This document shows, one piece after another, positions 7,583 to 16,197 of a DNA stretch of 64,000 nt. The first letter of the stretch is position 1. Each line of letters opens with the position of its first letter. The stretch is from Bacteroidaceae bacterium (lineage in GTDB: Bacteria; Bacteroidota; Bacteroidia; Bacteroidales; Bacteroidaceae), in contig JAFUWG010000048.1 in NCBI GenBank assembly GCA_017483605.1, forward strand, positions 1-64,000. Direction: 5' to 3'. Both the position numbers and the translations under genes were made by a program. The notes under the pieces are model-generated. The model did not search any database, had not been told where the DNA came from, and saw nothing but the letters and a program-made list of their open reading frames with translations.

Positions 7583-10500
7583 ATGAAAAAATTTACGATT
7601 AACAAATTCAGACACTTATGGCTCAGCGTATTGCTGTGCTTAGGTGTGAGTGTGGCATGGGCAGATGATATCACCTCTGCTGCCGAGTTGAAAACCGCCA
7701 TTGAAGGATTGACGGAAGACAATCAATCCATTACCCTTGGAACAAAGATTACGTTGACGGAAAACATCACTGCCAGTAAAAGTTTTACGCTGAACCTTGG
7801 CACATACAGCATCACCAAGGGCAGTTACTCTATTGTTTTGGCTGACGATGTAACGGTAACAACCAGCAAGAGTGCAACAATCTTTTCTACGGCTGTAGAA
7901 GGTAAACAGGTTTGCTACAAACGCCTTGAATCAGGTTATTCCTATCATGTGGCAGCAGCCGTGGCAAAGAATACCTATTTCTTTGAAACCGTGGAAGATG
8001 CCATCACCTATTACGCGACTTCCACGAGCCAGACAACAATTACATTATTGCAAAATGCCTCTCTTTCTTCTGACGTCGTTGCTCCAGGAATTGCTACGGC
8101 TTCTGCTTTATACATCAAACAGGGTGATTACACTCTGACTGCCAATAATCATAAGATTTACCTGAGGCGTGATGTCATTGGTGGTACAGATAAAGAAGTA
8201 ACTAACTTGTTTGCAGCGAGCGAAGAAGACACTGGCTGTACGCTAAACACTCTTGCCGGTACCGCAACTTACCCTTATCGTTACCAACCTTTATATTCAA
8301 AAGAAGCAAAAATTGGTGAAACAGAATATGAAACCTTTGCCGCGGCCGCTAATGCTGCAAATGCAGATGACGTTGTGGTTTTGATGAGAAATATTGCAGA
8401 TTCTTATACCCTTTCAGAAGGAAAGACATTGAAAGTACAGAAATCAGGGTACACAATAGGGGAAACACCGCATAATTACACAGTCACAGTCAATGCTCCT
8501 ACTGGTGAGAATCTGTTATATTCCAGTATCGATGGAGGCGTGACAACTTATTATCTTGACACTCCTACTATAGAATACACAGGCACTAACGATCAAGTTA
8601 GCAAAATGATAGACTTTGATTCCCAACTCAAAGCAGGGACATATAAACTCTTAAAAGATGTTTCAAGAGCACGTTTGCCGATTAGTGCAAACAATTCGAC
8701 CATTACCATTGATTTGAATGGCCATACATTTACATCAACTGAAAGCAATAGTTGGAGTGCATTCAATATTAACAAAACTGGTGTTACTCTTAGCATCGTT
8801 GATACTTCAACAGATGGTGGGGGTAAGATAGTACAAGGCAATGCCAGTGCTGCTGTTGCTTTCAATTCAACCAATGGAACCCTTACAGTTGGGGAGAAAG
8901 TGACTATTGAAGGTTGTATTGCCCTATTTAATTCAGGCAACACTCTCAATGTTTCTGGCACCATCAACGGTGGGGATTACTTTGCGGTAGTCACTAATGG
9001 TTCTACGACTACAGGTGGTACTATTAACATCAACGAAGGAGCAGTTTTGACTTCAAACACCGTGGCAATGTATCTGCCAGGCGTGACCACTACAACCATT
9101 TCTGGAGGTACAATCACAGGTACTACTGGTGTCTATCAGAAGTCTGGCACTTTGAACATCACGGGTGGCACTATAAACGGTAATGGTGCTGTAGCCGAAT
9201 ACACTTACAATGGCAATGGTGCCAATCCGACCGGTGACGCTTTAGTGATTGACAACTGCGGATATCCTGGTGGGGCACCAACTGTTTCCATCACAGGTGG
9301 TACATTCACCAGTACCAACGCTGCGGCTGTTGCAAGTTATGCGTATGGCGACAACGAGGCTGTCACCAGTTTCATCAAGGGCGGCACATTCAGCAGCGAT
9401 GTAAACGGTCTGTGTTATGTAAGCGATACAGAGAGTTACGAGGCAATCAAGAAGACTGTAGAGAATGTTGACACCTGGCAAGTCGGTAAAGTGGAGGCTC
9501 TTGCAATTGCCGCTGTAGAAGGTCAAGAGAACACCTACACTGCCAAAAAGAGTGTGACGGATGGCGATACTGAAATCTATACCCAAACTGTAACCGTTGC
9601 TGTGGCTGCCACAGATACCGAAGAGGAGGCTAAAGCCGTGGGAACTGTGGAACCCGCTCAAGTCAAAGTTAGTGAGGTCATTAATGCTGCAATTGAATCG
9701 ATTGATACAGAAGACCTTGGAACAACTAATGATGTCACGGTTGATTTGGCACTCATGATTAGTGCAAGCGAGCCAGAGAGCAGCACTTCAAGCGAAGGTG
9801 TTCAACTTTCCTTTGAAGTGAAGCCTGAAGCAGTTATTACGGTGAAGCAGGGTGAAACTAAAGTTACCGAATCTACCGTAGAACTTACCAACGATGATTT
9901 GCAGACTTCACAGACTTTCACTTTCACATTGGACGTGTCAAGTCTGAATATTGCAGAAGGTGCAACATATACTGTTACACATAAACATGCTGATGGTACA
10001 ACAGAAAACATCACTCCAACATCAACAACTGTGGATAACGGTAAGATAATAACAATGACCTTCCAGGTTTCTTCCTTCAGTGAATTTATCATCTCTGCAG
10101 GCCTTTCTACAGCATCTGATGTCACTTTGACAGACGGCACTTCTGTTTACCAGATTGATGCCAACACGACCGTCAACAGCATCACTTACAACCGTACTTT
10201 CAGTGACAGCCAGAAGGACAAATATCAGGCATGGTTCGTTCCGTTCGACTACACCATCACAGGCAGCGAGAATGCCACATTCTATCGCATCAGTTTTATT
10301 GCTGCAGCAGGAGAAGAAGGTGTGGTGGCTGATGAAAATGCCGTATATCTCTATGTAACGGCATTGACATCCGGCACAACATTGAAAGGCAATCGTCCAT
10401 ATCTCATCGTTCCTACAGCCGCTGAAACGATGACCTTTACGCCTGCCAGCAAGCAATTGCTTGCCAAGGCTGATGACAGCCGCCTGGATATGAGTACCGC

Positions 10501-10861
10501 TAAGAATACCTATAATTTCTATGGCACGTATGACACCAAAAATGCGACCGTAGCACACGAATTCCTTGGTATGAACGGTGGTCAGATATGCTGGAATGCC
10601 AGTGCAAGTGCAACTCTTGGTGCCTATCGTTGGTACATTACATTGACTTCACGAGATGGCAATGCCGATTACTCCAAGTTGCGTTTCGTCATCACAGACG
10701 AGGAAGAAGAGGATGCAACAGGTATCGCCCATGTCATCAATATGGTTGAAGATGTGGAGGGCTACTACTCGCTGAACGGCACACGGTTGAACACTCTTGC
10801 CAAAGGAGTGAACATCGTGAAGTTTAAGAATGGCGAGGTTCGCAAAGTTTACATTAAATAA
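7583..10861 (+). CDS. Large secreted beta-helix-like surface protein
   Basis: A 1092-residue protein with a signal peptide (MKKFTINKFRHLWLSVLLCLGVSVAWA, cut near residue 27). Residues of about 30-620 are rich in G, T, N and short hydrophobic strands (ISGGTITGTTGVYQKSG, NITGGTINGNGAV), the look of a right-handed parallel beta-helix of the pectate-lyase-like kind. About 620-850 is a beta-sandwich-like region, and 850-1060 a C-terminal module common in Bacteroidales surface proteins (YQAWFVPFDYTITG...). The end, YSLNGTRLNTLAKGVNIVKFKNGEVRKVYIK, is a short sorting-tail-like motif. No enzyme signature is seen. The base composition is more AT-rich than the neighbours. The product is probably exported, and its ligand is unknown. 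Confidence 0.75.
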   Translation: MKKFTINKFRHLWLSVLLCLGVSVAWADDITSAAELKTAIEGLTEDNQSITLGTKITLTENITASKSFTLNLGTYSITKGSYSIVLADDVTVTTSKSATIFSTAVEGKQVCYKRLESGYSYHVAAAVAKNTYFFETVEDAITYYATSTSQTTITLLQNASLSSDVVAPGIATASALYIKQGDYTLTANNHKIYLRRDVIGGTDKEVTNLFAASEEDTGCTLNTLAGTATYPYRYQPLYSKEAKIGETEYETFAAAANAANADDVVVLMRNIADSYTLSEGKTLKVQKSGYTIGETPHNYTVTVNAPTGENLLYSSIDGGVTTYYLDTPTIEYTGTNDQVSKMIDFDSQLKAGTYKLLKDVSRARLPISANNSTITIDLNGHTFTSTESNSWSAFNINKTGVTLSIVDTSTDGGGKIVQGNASAAVAFNSTNGTLTVGEKVTIEGCIALFNSGNTLNVSGTINGGDYFAVVTNGSTTTGGTININEGAVLTSNTVAMYLPGVTTTTISGGTITGTTGVYQKSGTLNITGGTINGNGAVAEYTYNGNGANPTGDALVIDNCGYPGGAPTVSITGGTFTSTNAAAVASYAYGDNEAVTSFIKGGTFSSDVNGLCYVSDTESYEAIKKTVENVDTWQVGKVEALAIAAVEGQENTYTAKKSVTDGDTEIYTQTVTVAVAATDTEEEAKAVGTVEPAQVKVSEVINAAIESIDTEDLGTTNDVTVDLALMISASEPESSTSSEGVQLSFEVKPEAVITVKQGETKVTESTVELTNDDLQTSQTFTFTLDVSSLNIAEGATYTVTHKHADGTTENITPTSTTVDNGKIITMTFQVSSFSEFIISAGLSTASDVTLTDGTSVYQIDANTTVNSITYNRTFSDSQKDKYQAWFVPFDYTITGSENATFYRISFIAAAGEEGVVADENAVYLYVTALTSGTTLKGNRPYLIVPTAAETMTFTPASKQLLAKADDSRLDMSTAKNTYNFYGTYDTKNATVAHEFLGMNGGQICWNASASATLGAYRWYITLTSRDGNADYSKLRFVITDEEEEDATGIAHVINMVEDVEGYYSLNGTRLNTLAKGVNIVKFKNGEVRKVYIK

Positions 10862-10869
10862 TCAAAACA

Positions 10870-11037
10870 ATGAAAAAAATGGGAAAAAAGAAATATGATG
10901 CCCCTAAGATGCAGGTAATAGAGATGCCACCAACATCAATATGTGTTGTGAGTCAGGGTGTCGATACCGATGTATTCGATAGTAAGGAACGAATAGATGA
11001 CCCTACCGAGCAAATTTTAGACGATTTTCTTTGGTAA
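10870..11037 (+). CDS. Small 55-residue peptide downstream of the surface protein
   Basis: A short gene beginning 8 bases after the preceding stop. The product opens MKKMGKKKYDAPKMQVIEM, passes ICVVSQGVDTDVFDSKE and ends EQILDDFLW. A basic start followed by a Y-(D/E)-x-P-K-x-x-V-I-E-M line is a recurring pattern of small Bacteroidales peptides I have seen beside surface proteins. Their function is unknown; some resemble leader-type peptides with a Gly/Cys core and acidic tail. It is followed 10 bases later by a strong terminator, so it is probably cotranscribed with the 7583 gene. Confidence 0.65.
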   Translation: MKKMGKKKYDAPKMQVIEMPPTSICVVSQGVDTDVFDSKERIDDPTEQILDDFLW

Positions 11038-11047
11038 TACTGTAAAC

Positions 11048-11083
11048 AAAGCCTTGGTGCAATCGCATCAAGGCTTTGCTTTT
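11048..11083 (+). terminator. Terminator after the small peptide gene
   Basis: A 12-bp stem (AAAGCCTTGGTG with CATCAAGGCTTT, one G-T pair) around a 6-nt loop, followed by GCTTTT. Confidence 0.75.
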
Positions 11084-11378
11084 ATCCTCATCCACTCCAA
11101 TACTTCGCTTCACCAGGTCTGTTAACCAACTGAAATGTTGATGCGAGCGGAAACAAGAGGTGTTTACACCGCTAAAACACATCAACAGACATCCCTAATG
11201 TATGTTGACTGGTGTGCCTAATATAAACGAACCACTTTCACGGGTCACGACCAAACAGCGTGGCGGGTGTAGATGTGAATATTGTTTACACGGCTACAAA
11301 GATTTACATTTTGTAGTCATTTTTCTGTTGTTGACTCGAAAACGCGATAACTTTGTTGCGATGAAGTTGGGAAGAGGG
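11084..11378. other. Non-coding gap between convergent units
   Basis: No convincing gene or terminator for the minus-strand nuclease was found. Weak inverted repeats (TGTTGATG near 11132 with CATCAACA near 11180) are present, and a TAACTTTG box on the plus strand near 11347 points into the nuclease gene in antisense. Confidence 0.4.
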
Positions 11379-12428
11379 TTATTTCATCTCCTTCACCAAA
11401 TAAATCTGTGTGGGGAAGTGGTCGCTGTAGCCGTCTTTCCAAACACCAGAGTCGGTGGTGCGTTTGGGGGCACCCTTCAATTTGCCGGAGGTGTTGGTAA
11501 TCCATTCGGGACGGAAAATTTCGTTCTTGAAGAAGGTGAAGGACGAGCGGTTCCCGTTGAAAATGTTGGCGGTGAAGATAATCTGGTCGAAGAGATTCCA
11601 CATTCCATCATACATCAGGGTGCCCTGTCCTTTCTTGCGGAGGATTTTGTACCACGGGTCGTAGAGGTCTTGAGGCGAGGAAATCTTATTTTTGTTCAGT
11701 TTCGCCCCCAGTGCCTTTGTGATGGACTTGTTGTCGGGGTCGTCGTTCAGGTCCCCCATGATGACGATGCGGGCATCGGGCTCCACCTGCTGGATGGAGT
11801 CAACAATCTGACGCACGATGCGTCCGAGAAATTCACGGGCAGGACTTTCCGACCTGCGGCTTGGCCAGTGATTGACCAAGAAGTGGAAATTCTCGCCCAG
11901 CATGTTGCCTTCGATGTGCAAGACACCACGTGTGGCATATCCGCCGCTCAATGCCCGATAGCCCGTTGCGGGAATCAGTTCGCTGTGCTTGGGCTTGAAC
12001 ATTTTGGGGTTATAAAGTGCTGCCACATCTATACCTCTTCCGTCTTCGCCTTCGTAGTGAATAAACTGCAGACCCTTCTCTTTCAGTTCGGGTTCATTGC
12101 ACAGGTCTTCCAGCACGGTGGCGTTCTCCACCTCTGCCAATCCGATGAAAGCGGCACCACCCCTGACACGGTCGGTACACAGTCGAGAGAGCACAGCCGA
12201 CAGGTTGTGCAGTTTGTGCGTGTACTGCATGGTGCCCCAATGGTAGGAGCCATTCGGTGTGAAGTCTTCGTCGTTCTTGGTGGGGTCGTCGATGGTGTCG
12301 AAAAGGTTTTCGAGATTATAGAAGGCAATGCCTGCATAAACGGTGCGGAAATCGCCCTCTGGACGTGATGCGGTCATCAGCACAAGTGCCATCAACACTG
12401 CTACTGCGGTAAGGATAGTTTTTCTCAT
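11379..12428 (-). CDS. Secreted endonuclease/exonuclease/phosphatase family protein
   Basis: A 349-residue member of the Mg-dependent EEP superfamily (DNase I/exonuclease III fold). An N-terminal signal peptide (MRKTILTAVAVLMALVLMTASR) indicates export. Motifs in order: FYNLENLFDT (about 36-45), IGLAEVEN with the metal-binding Glu (E99), GRGIDVAALYN (130-140), VNHWPSRR (185-192), IMGDLNDDP (D226, N228) and the terminal SDHFPTQ with the catalytic His (H337). All expected catalytic residues are present. It is transcribed divergently from the TonB receptor operon, which encodes a second, unrelated nuclease. This points to extracytoplasmic nucleic-acid breakdown, although phosphodiesterase or phosphatase activity cannot be excluded. 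Confidence 0.85.
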   Translation of the reverse strand: MRKTILTAVAVLMALVLMTASRPEGDFRTVYAGIAFYNLENLFDTIDDPTKNDEDFTPNGSYHWGTMQYTHKLHNLSAVLSRLCTDRVRGGAAFIGLAEVENATVLEDLCNEPELKEKGLQFIHYEGEDGRGIDVAALYNPKMFKPKHSELIPATGYRALSGGYATRGVLHIEGNMLGENFHFLVNHWPSRRSESPAREFLGRIVRQIVDSIQQVEPDARIVIMGDLNDDPDNKSITKALGAKLNKNKISSPQDLYDPWYKILRKKGQGTLMYDGMWNLFDQIIFTANIFNGNRSSFTFFKNEIFRPEWITNTSGKLKGAPKRTTDSGVWKDGYSDHFPTQIYLVKEMK

Positions 12429-12552
12429 GGTTGTCTTTCTTTTTTGTTTTTAGTTCTTGCAAATATCATAAAAAAAAACGAGTTGAACAGCAAGTTTTGC
12501 CAGAAAAACTATTTTTTCTTGAAAATGTCATGGGAATCGTTAAAAAAAGTAG

Positions 12553-12560
12553 TAGATTTG
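12553..12560 (+). promoter_or_regulatory. Putative -7 box for the TonB receptor operon
   Basis: TAGATTTG fits TAnnTTTG and lies 48 bases before the receptor start. The TTG nearest to the -33 position (12519-12521) is too far upstream, so support is partial. Confidence 0.45.
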
Positions 12561-12608
12561 TAACGAATACTAAATAATCAAAAAATAAAAACAACTTCAC
12601 ACACAACT

Positions 12609-15317
12609 ATGAGTAAAGGTGTAAAACTTATGGCTGCTGCCCTTTGCATCTCAGCAGGTGCAATGGCGCAGGAAGTCAAGACTGACACGCTGAGTGCAGG
12701 AGATGATTTCGACTTCTCGCTCACCGAAGGTCAGATTGACGAAGATGCCGAAGCTGCCAATACCGTCACATTGGTGTCAAGCAAGAAAGACCCCTACCTG
12801 AACGAAGTAGGATACACATGGAGTGCGATGCGCTTCAAGTATCGTGCACTCGACAATGCGTATGTGGGCAACTACTTCAATGGCGTCAAACTGAACAATG
12901 TGGAAAACGGCAGATTCAGTTTCTCTGGCATCACCGGCGGTCTCAACGACGCCACTCGCAACAAGGAAGGCGTGTCGCTCTATGACGACAACAACTTCTC
13001 GTACTCACCGCTCGGAGGTGCCACCAACACAGACCTGCGAGCAAGCCACTATGCCCCTGGCAGCAAAGCCATCTTCTCGCTGACCAACCGCAACTACTAT
13101 GCCCGTCTGGGGTACACTTACGCCACAGGACTGCTTCCGAGCGGATGGGCTTTCATGGGAAGTGTCGCCTATCGCTACGCCGACCGAGGCAACATTGAGG
13201 GTACGTTCTACAACAGTTTCTCCTTCATGCTCGGAGTCGAGAAACGACTGGGCGACAGCCATGCCATTTCGTTCAACATCTGGGGTGCCCCCACGGAGCG
13301 TGGCCAGCAAGGTGCATCCACCGAAGAGGCTTACCACTTGGCAAACTCTCACTACTACAACCCCTACTGGGGATACCAGAACGGACATCGCCGCAATTCA
13401 CGCGTCGTCACAGAATTCTCCCCTTCTGCCCTCTTCACTTGGGACTGGGACATCAACGACAAGACGAAACTCACCACGACGGCAGCACTCACATGGATGA
13501 ACTACGCATCGACTGCCCTGTCCTACAACAATGCCTACAACCCTCGTCCTGACTACTACAAGAACCTGCCATCGTCGGTGTTCAATGTCTATAACGAGAA
13601 CTACAACAACCCAGAGTGGCTCAGCGAGAACCCTGGCGTGTTGGATACTTGGCAGAACCTTTACGACTACTGGACAGAATCAAAGGCCAACCGTCAGGTG
13701 AAGTGGGATCAACTCTACGCACAGAACGAGGCAAACAACGAGACGGGCAAGGATGCGCTCTACTATCAGGAGAAGCGTCACAACAATCAGTTGGCATTCA
13801 ACTTCTCCAGCATCCTCGACGGCAAGTTCAACATGCACGGCAAATACATCTTCGGCGTCAATGTGAACTCTACCAAAGGTATGCACTACAAGACCATGGC
13901 AGACCTGTTGGGTGCTGCAACCTTCCACGACGAAGACAACTATTCGCTCAACAAGTATGGCTCTACGTCCAACGAATATTTCAACGACCTCGACAACCTC
14001 CACTACGAGAACGGCAAACTGCGTGGTGCCAGCATCAAGGAAGGCGACAAGTTCGGCTATAATTATAATGTTTATGTGAACAAACTCAAGGCTTTCGCCA
14101 CCAACACATGGAAATATGGCGACTTCACGGTGTCTTACGGTGGCGACATCGAAGGCACCTTCATGGAGCGTGAAGGCTTGATGAGAAACGGGCGTGCCGC
14201 CGAGCACTCCAAAGGCAAGAGCGGTGTGGCTAAGTTCCTTGGCGGTGGCGGGAAAGTCATCCTCTCTCAGCAGATTGCCACATCGAACGTCTATGTCGGA
14301 GCATCCATCGAGAGTCAGGCACCGCTTGCCTACAACTCATTTGTGGCTCCCCGCATCAGCAACGACTTCGCAAACAACCTGAAGAACGAACTGTTCTACA
14401 ACTTTGAAGCAGGTTACCAATGGTATTTCGGTCCCATCAGCGGTAAAATCAGCGGCTACTACACCCGCTTCAATGATGTCACACAGCAGACCGCCTTCTA
14501 CAACGACGATGCCTCCTACCTCACTTATCTGACCATGACAGGCATCGAGAAGGAATACAAAGGTCTGGAAGCAGCCATCAACGTGAAACTGGTCAGCACC
14601 CTCAAACTGAGACTGATGGGCACTATCTCTGATGCCAAATACCTGAACAACCCTAACGCTCAGTTGGCATACGAAGGTTCAGACGCAGAGACGGTGACAG
14701 CCATCAACACCTGGACCAACGAAGTGACAGGCGGCAACCGCGACCTCAAAGTGTTTATGAAGAATGTGAAGGTGGACTCTACCCCACTCACCGCTGCCAG
14801 CGTGGGTCTTTCCTACAACCTCCACGGATGGTACTACGATCTGAAACTCAACTATTACGACCGTGTACACATCGGTGCCAGTGCCTACCGCCGTTTGGGC
14901 AACGCCCAGGAGTGCGGTGTGACGGGCTATGCAAGCAACATTCAGGACATCAACATCAACGGAACTTACACCACGGCATGGGATTATGCCAAGCAAGCCG
15001 CAGCCAACGGAACTGCCGCATACGTTTACGATGCCACCACAGGCGAACTGCTCAACGGCTACTCTCCCGAGCAGGAGAAGTTCAAGGGCGGCTTCATGCT
15101 TGACGCCTCCATCGGCAAGAACATCTACCTGCCACACGGTCGCCGTCTCTCCATCAACCTTTCGTTCCAGAACATCACCAACAACCGGAACTTGAAGACG
15201 GGCGGATATGAGCAGAACCGTGCCGACCGTCCTTACGACTACATCTTCTCGAAGAACAACTTCTACTACTATGCTTACGCATTCAACGCATTCCTCAATG
15301 TATCACTTAAATTCTAA
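12609..15317 (+). CDS. TonB-dependent outer-membrane receptor
   Basis: A 902-residue protein with signal peptide MSKGVKLMAAALCISAGAMA. A plug-like region (about residues 55-150; AYVGNYFNGVKLNNVENGRFSFSGITGGLNDATRN) precedes a long aromatic-rich region of alternating strands that ends in a terminal phenylalanine (NAFLNVSLKF), as in outer-membrane beta-barrels. It lacks the carboxypeptidase-regulatory-like N-terminal domain of SusC proteins, so it is a distinct TonB-receptor type. It heads a plus-strand operon with a DUF5689 lipoprotein, an anchor-J/OB lipoprotein and a nuclease. The substrate is therefore inferred to be nucleic acid or nucleotides, not established. Confidence 0.8.
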   Translation: MSKGVKLMAAALCISAGAMAQEVKTDTLSAGDDFDFSLTEGQIDEDAEAANTVTLVSSKKDPYLNEVGYTWSAMRFKYRALDNAYVGNYFNGVKLNNVENGRFSFSGITGGLNDATRNKEGVSLYDDNNFSYSPLGGATNTDLRASHYAPGSKAIFSLTNRNYYARLGYTYATGLLPSGWAFMGSVAYRYADRGNIEGTFYNSFSFMLGVEKRLGDSHAISFNIWGAPTERGQQGASTEEAYHLANSHYYNPYWGYQNGHRRNSRVVTEFSPSALFTWDWDINDKTKLTTTAALTWMNYASTALSYNNAYNPRPDYYKNLPSSVFNVYNENYNNPEWLSENPGVLDTWQNLYDYWTESKANRQVKWDQLYAQNEANNETGKDALYYQEKRHNNQLAFNFSSILDGKFNMHGKYIFGVNVNSTKGMHYKTMADLLGAATFHDEDNYSLNKYGSTSNEYFNDLDNLHYENGKLRGASIKEGDKFGYNYNVYVNKLKAFATNTWKYGDFTVSYGGDIEGTFMEREGLMRNGRAAEHSKGKSGVAKFLGGGGKVILSQQIATSNVYVGASIESQAPLAYNSFVAPRISNDFANNLKNELFYNFEAGYQWYFGPISGKISGYYTRFNDVTQQTAFYNDDASYLTYLTMTGIEKEYKGLEAAINVKLVSTLKLRLMGTISDAKYLNNPNAQLAYEGSDAETVTAINTWTNEVTGGNRDLKVFMKNVKVDSTPLTAASVGLSYNLHGWYYDLKLNYYDRVHIGASAYRRLGNAQECGVTGYASNIQDININGTYTTAWDYAKQAAANGTAAYVYDATTGELLNGYSPEQEKFKGGFMLDASIGKNIYLPHGRRLSINLSFQNITNNRNLKTGGYEQNRADRPYDYIFSKNNFYYYAYAFNAFLNVSLKF

Positions 15318-15324
15318 TCCAGCC

Positions 15325-16188
15325 ATGAAAAAGTATTTAATCATGATAGTTGCAGGACTGCTCACCATGACATCTTGCATGAACGACTTCGACAGCGAAG
15401 ACGTTGACAACGACCTCTATTCAGCCCAAAACATCGGCGAACCCACAACCACCATCGCACAACTGCGTTCAAAATTTGCCTCGACCATCAGCAATTCCAG
15501 TTACGAGCAGATTACGACCGACGAAGTGGTGGAAGGTGTTGTGGTGGCAAACGACATTTCGGGCAACATCTATCAGTTCATCTATATCCAAGGACTCAAC
15601 GACGACGGCACGCTCGACATCAATCGTGGCGGCATCGGCGTGGGCATCAAGGGAATGGGGGCACTCTACACGCTCTATCCTGTGGGTCAGAAAATCCGCA
15701 TCAACCTCAAAGGGCTCTACGTCGGTGGCTATGGCAAATCCCCTCGCATCGGTATGCCATACATCAACACCAACGGTGCCATGCGAATGGGACCCATGAC
15801 CCTCGAAATGATGAAGACCCACATCGAGAAGGTGGGCAAGCCCAGCCCCGAACTGGTGGTGGCTCGCGAATGCTCTGCCAACGAGATCAAGAACAATATC
15901 GCCACGTTGGCTCCGATGCTTGTCGTGCTGAAAAATGCTGAAATCAGCGATGCAGGCTGGCCTTACGCACACTGGGAAGTCGGTGGCGACACCTACTCAG
16001 AGTACCACGACATCACCATCAATGGCAGCACGGTCAAGCAGTTGCTCTACACCAGCACCTCGGCACAGTTTGCGGGTGATACCATTCAGGCAGGCAAGAA
16101 GACCATCTACGGACTGCTCAACATGTACTCTGGCTCTCCACAACTTTCACTCCGTTCAATCGACGATATTATAGAACTCAATAATTAA
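15325..16188 (+). CDS. DUF5689 domain lipoprotein
   Basis: A 287-residue lipoprotein: MKKYLIMIVAGLLTMTSC gives a clear lipobox with the modified Cys at residue 18. The body has the DUF5689 pattern (TTIAQLRSKFAS..., VVEGVVVANDISGNIYQFIYIQ, GIGVGIKGMGALYTLYPVGQKIRINLKGLYVGGY), an OB-fold-like module usually found in Bacteroidota surface operons with TonB receptors and nucleases. It starts 7 bases after the receptor stop; the longer frame that overlaps the receptor end is not used. It is probably a surface-exposed accessory or binding protein. Confidence 0.8.
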   Translation: MKKYLIMIVAGLLTMTSCMNDFDSEDVDNDLYSAQNIGEPTTTIAQLRSKFASTISNSSYEQITTDEVVEGVVVANDISGNIYQFIYIQGLNDDGTLDINRGGIGVGIKGMGALYTLYPVGQKIRINLKGLYVGGYGKSPRIGMPYINTNGAMRMGPMTLEMMKTHIEKVGKPSPELVVARECSANEIKNNIATLAPMLVVLKNAEISDAGWPYAHWEVGGDTYSEYHDITINGSTVKQLLYTSTSAQFAGDTIQAGKKTIYGLLNMYSGSPQLSLRSIDDIIELNN

Positions 16189-16197
16189 AGATAAATC

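Noticed and set aside
11003-11185. 60-codon minus-strand frame near the 11-kb terminator
   Set aside because: It is antisense to the small peptide gene and its terminator and has no features of a protein.
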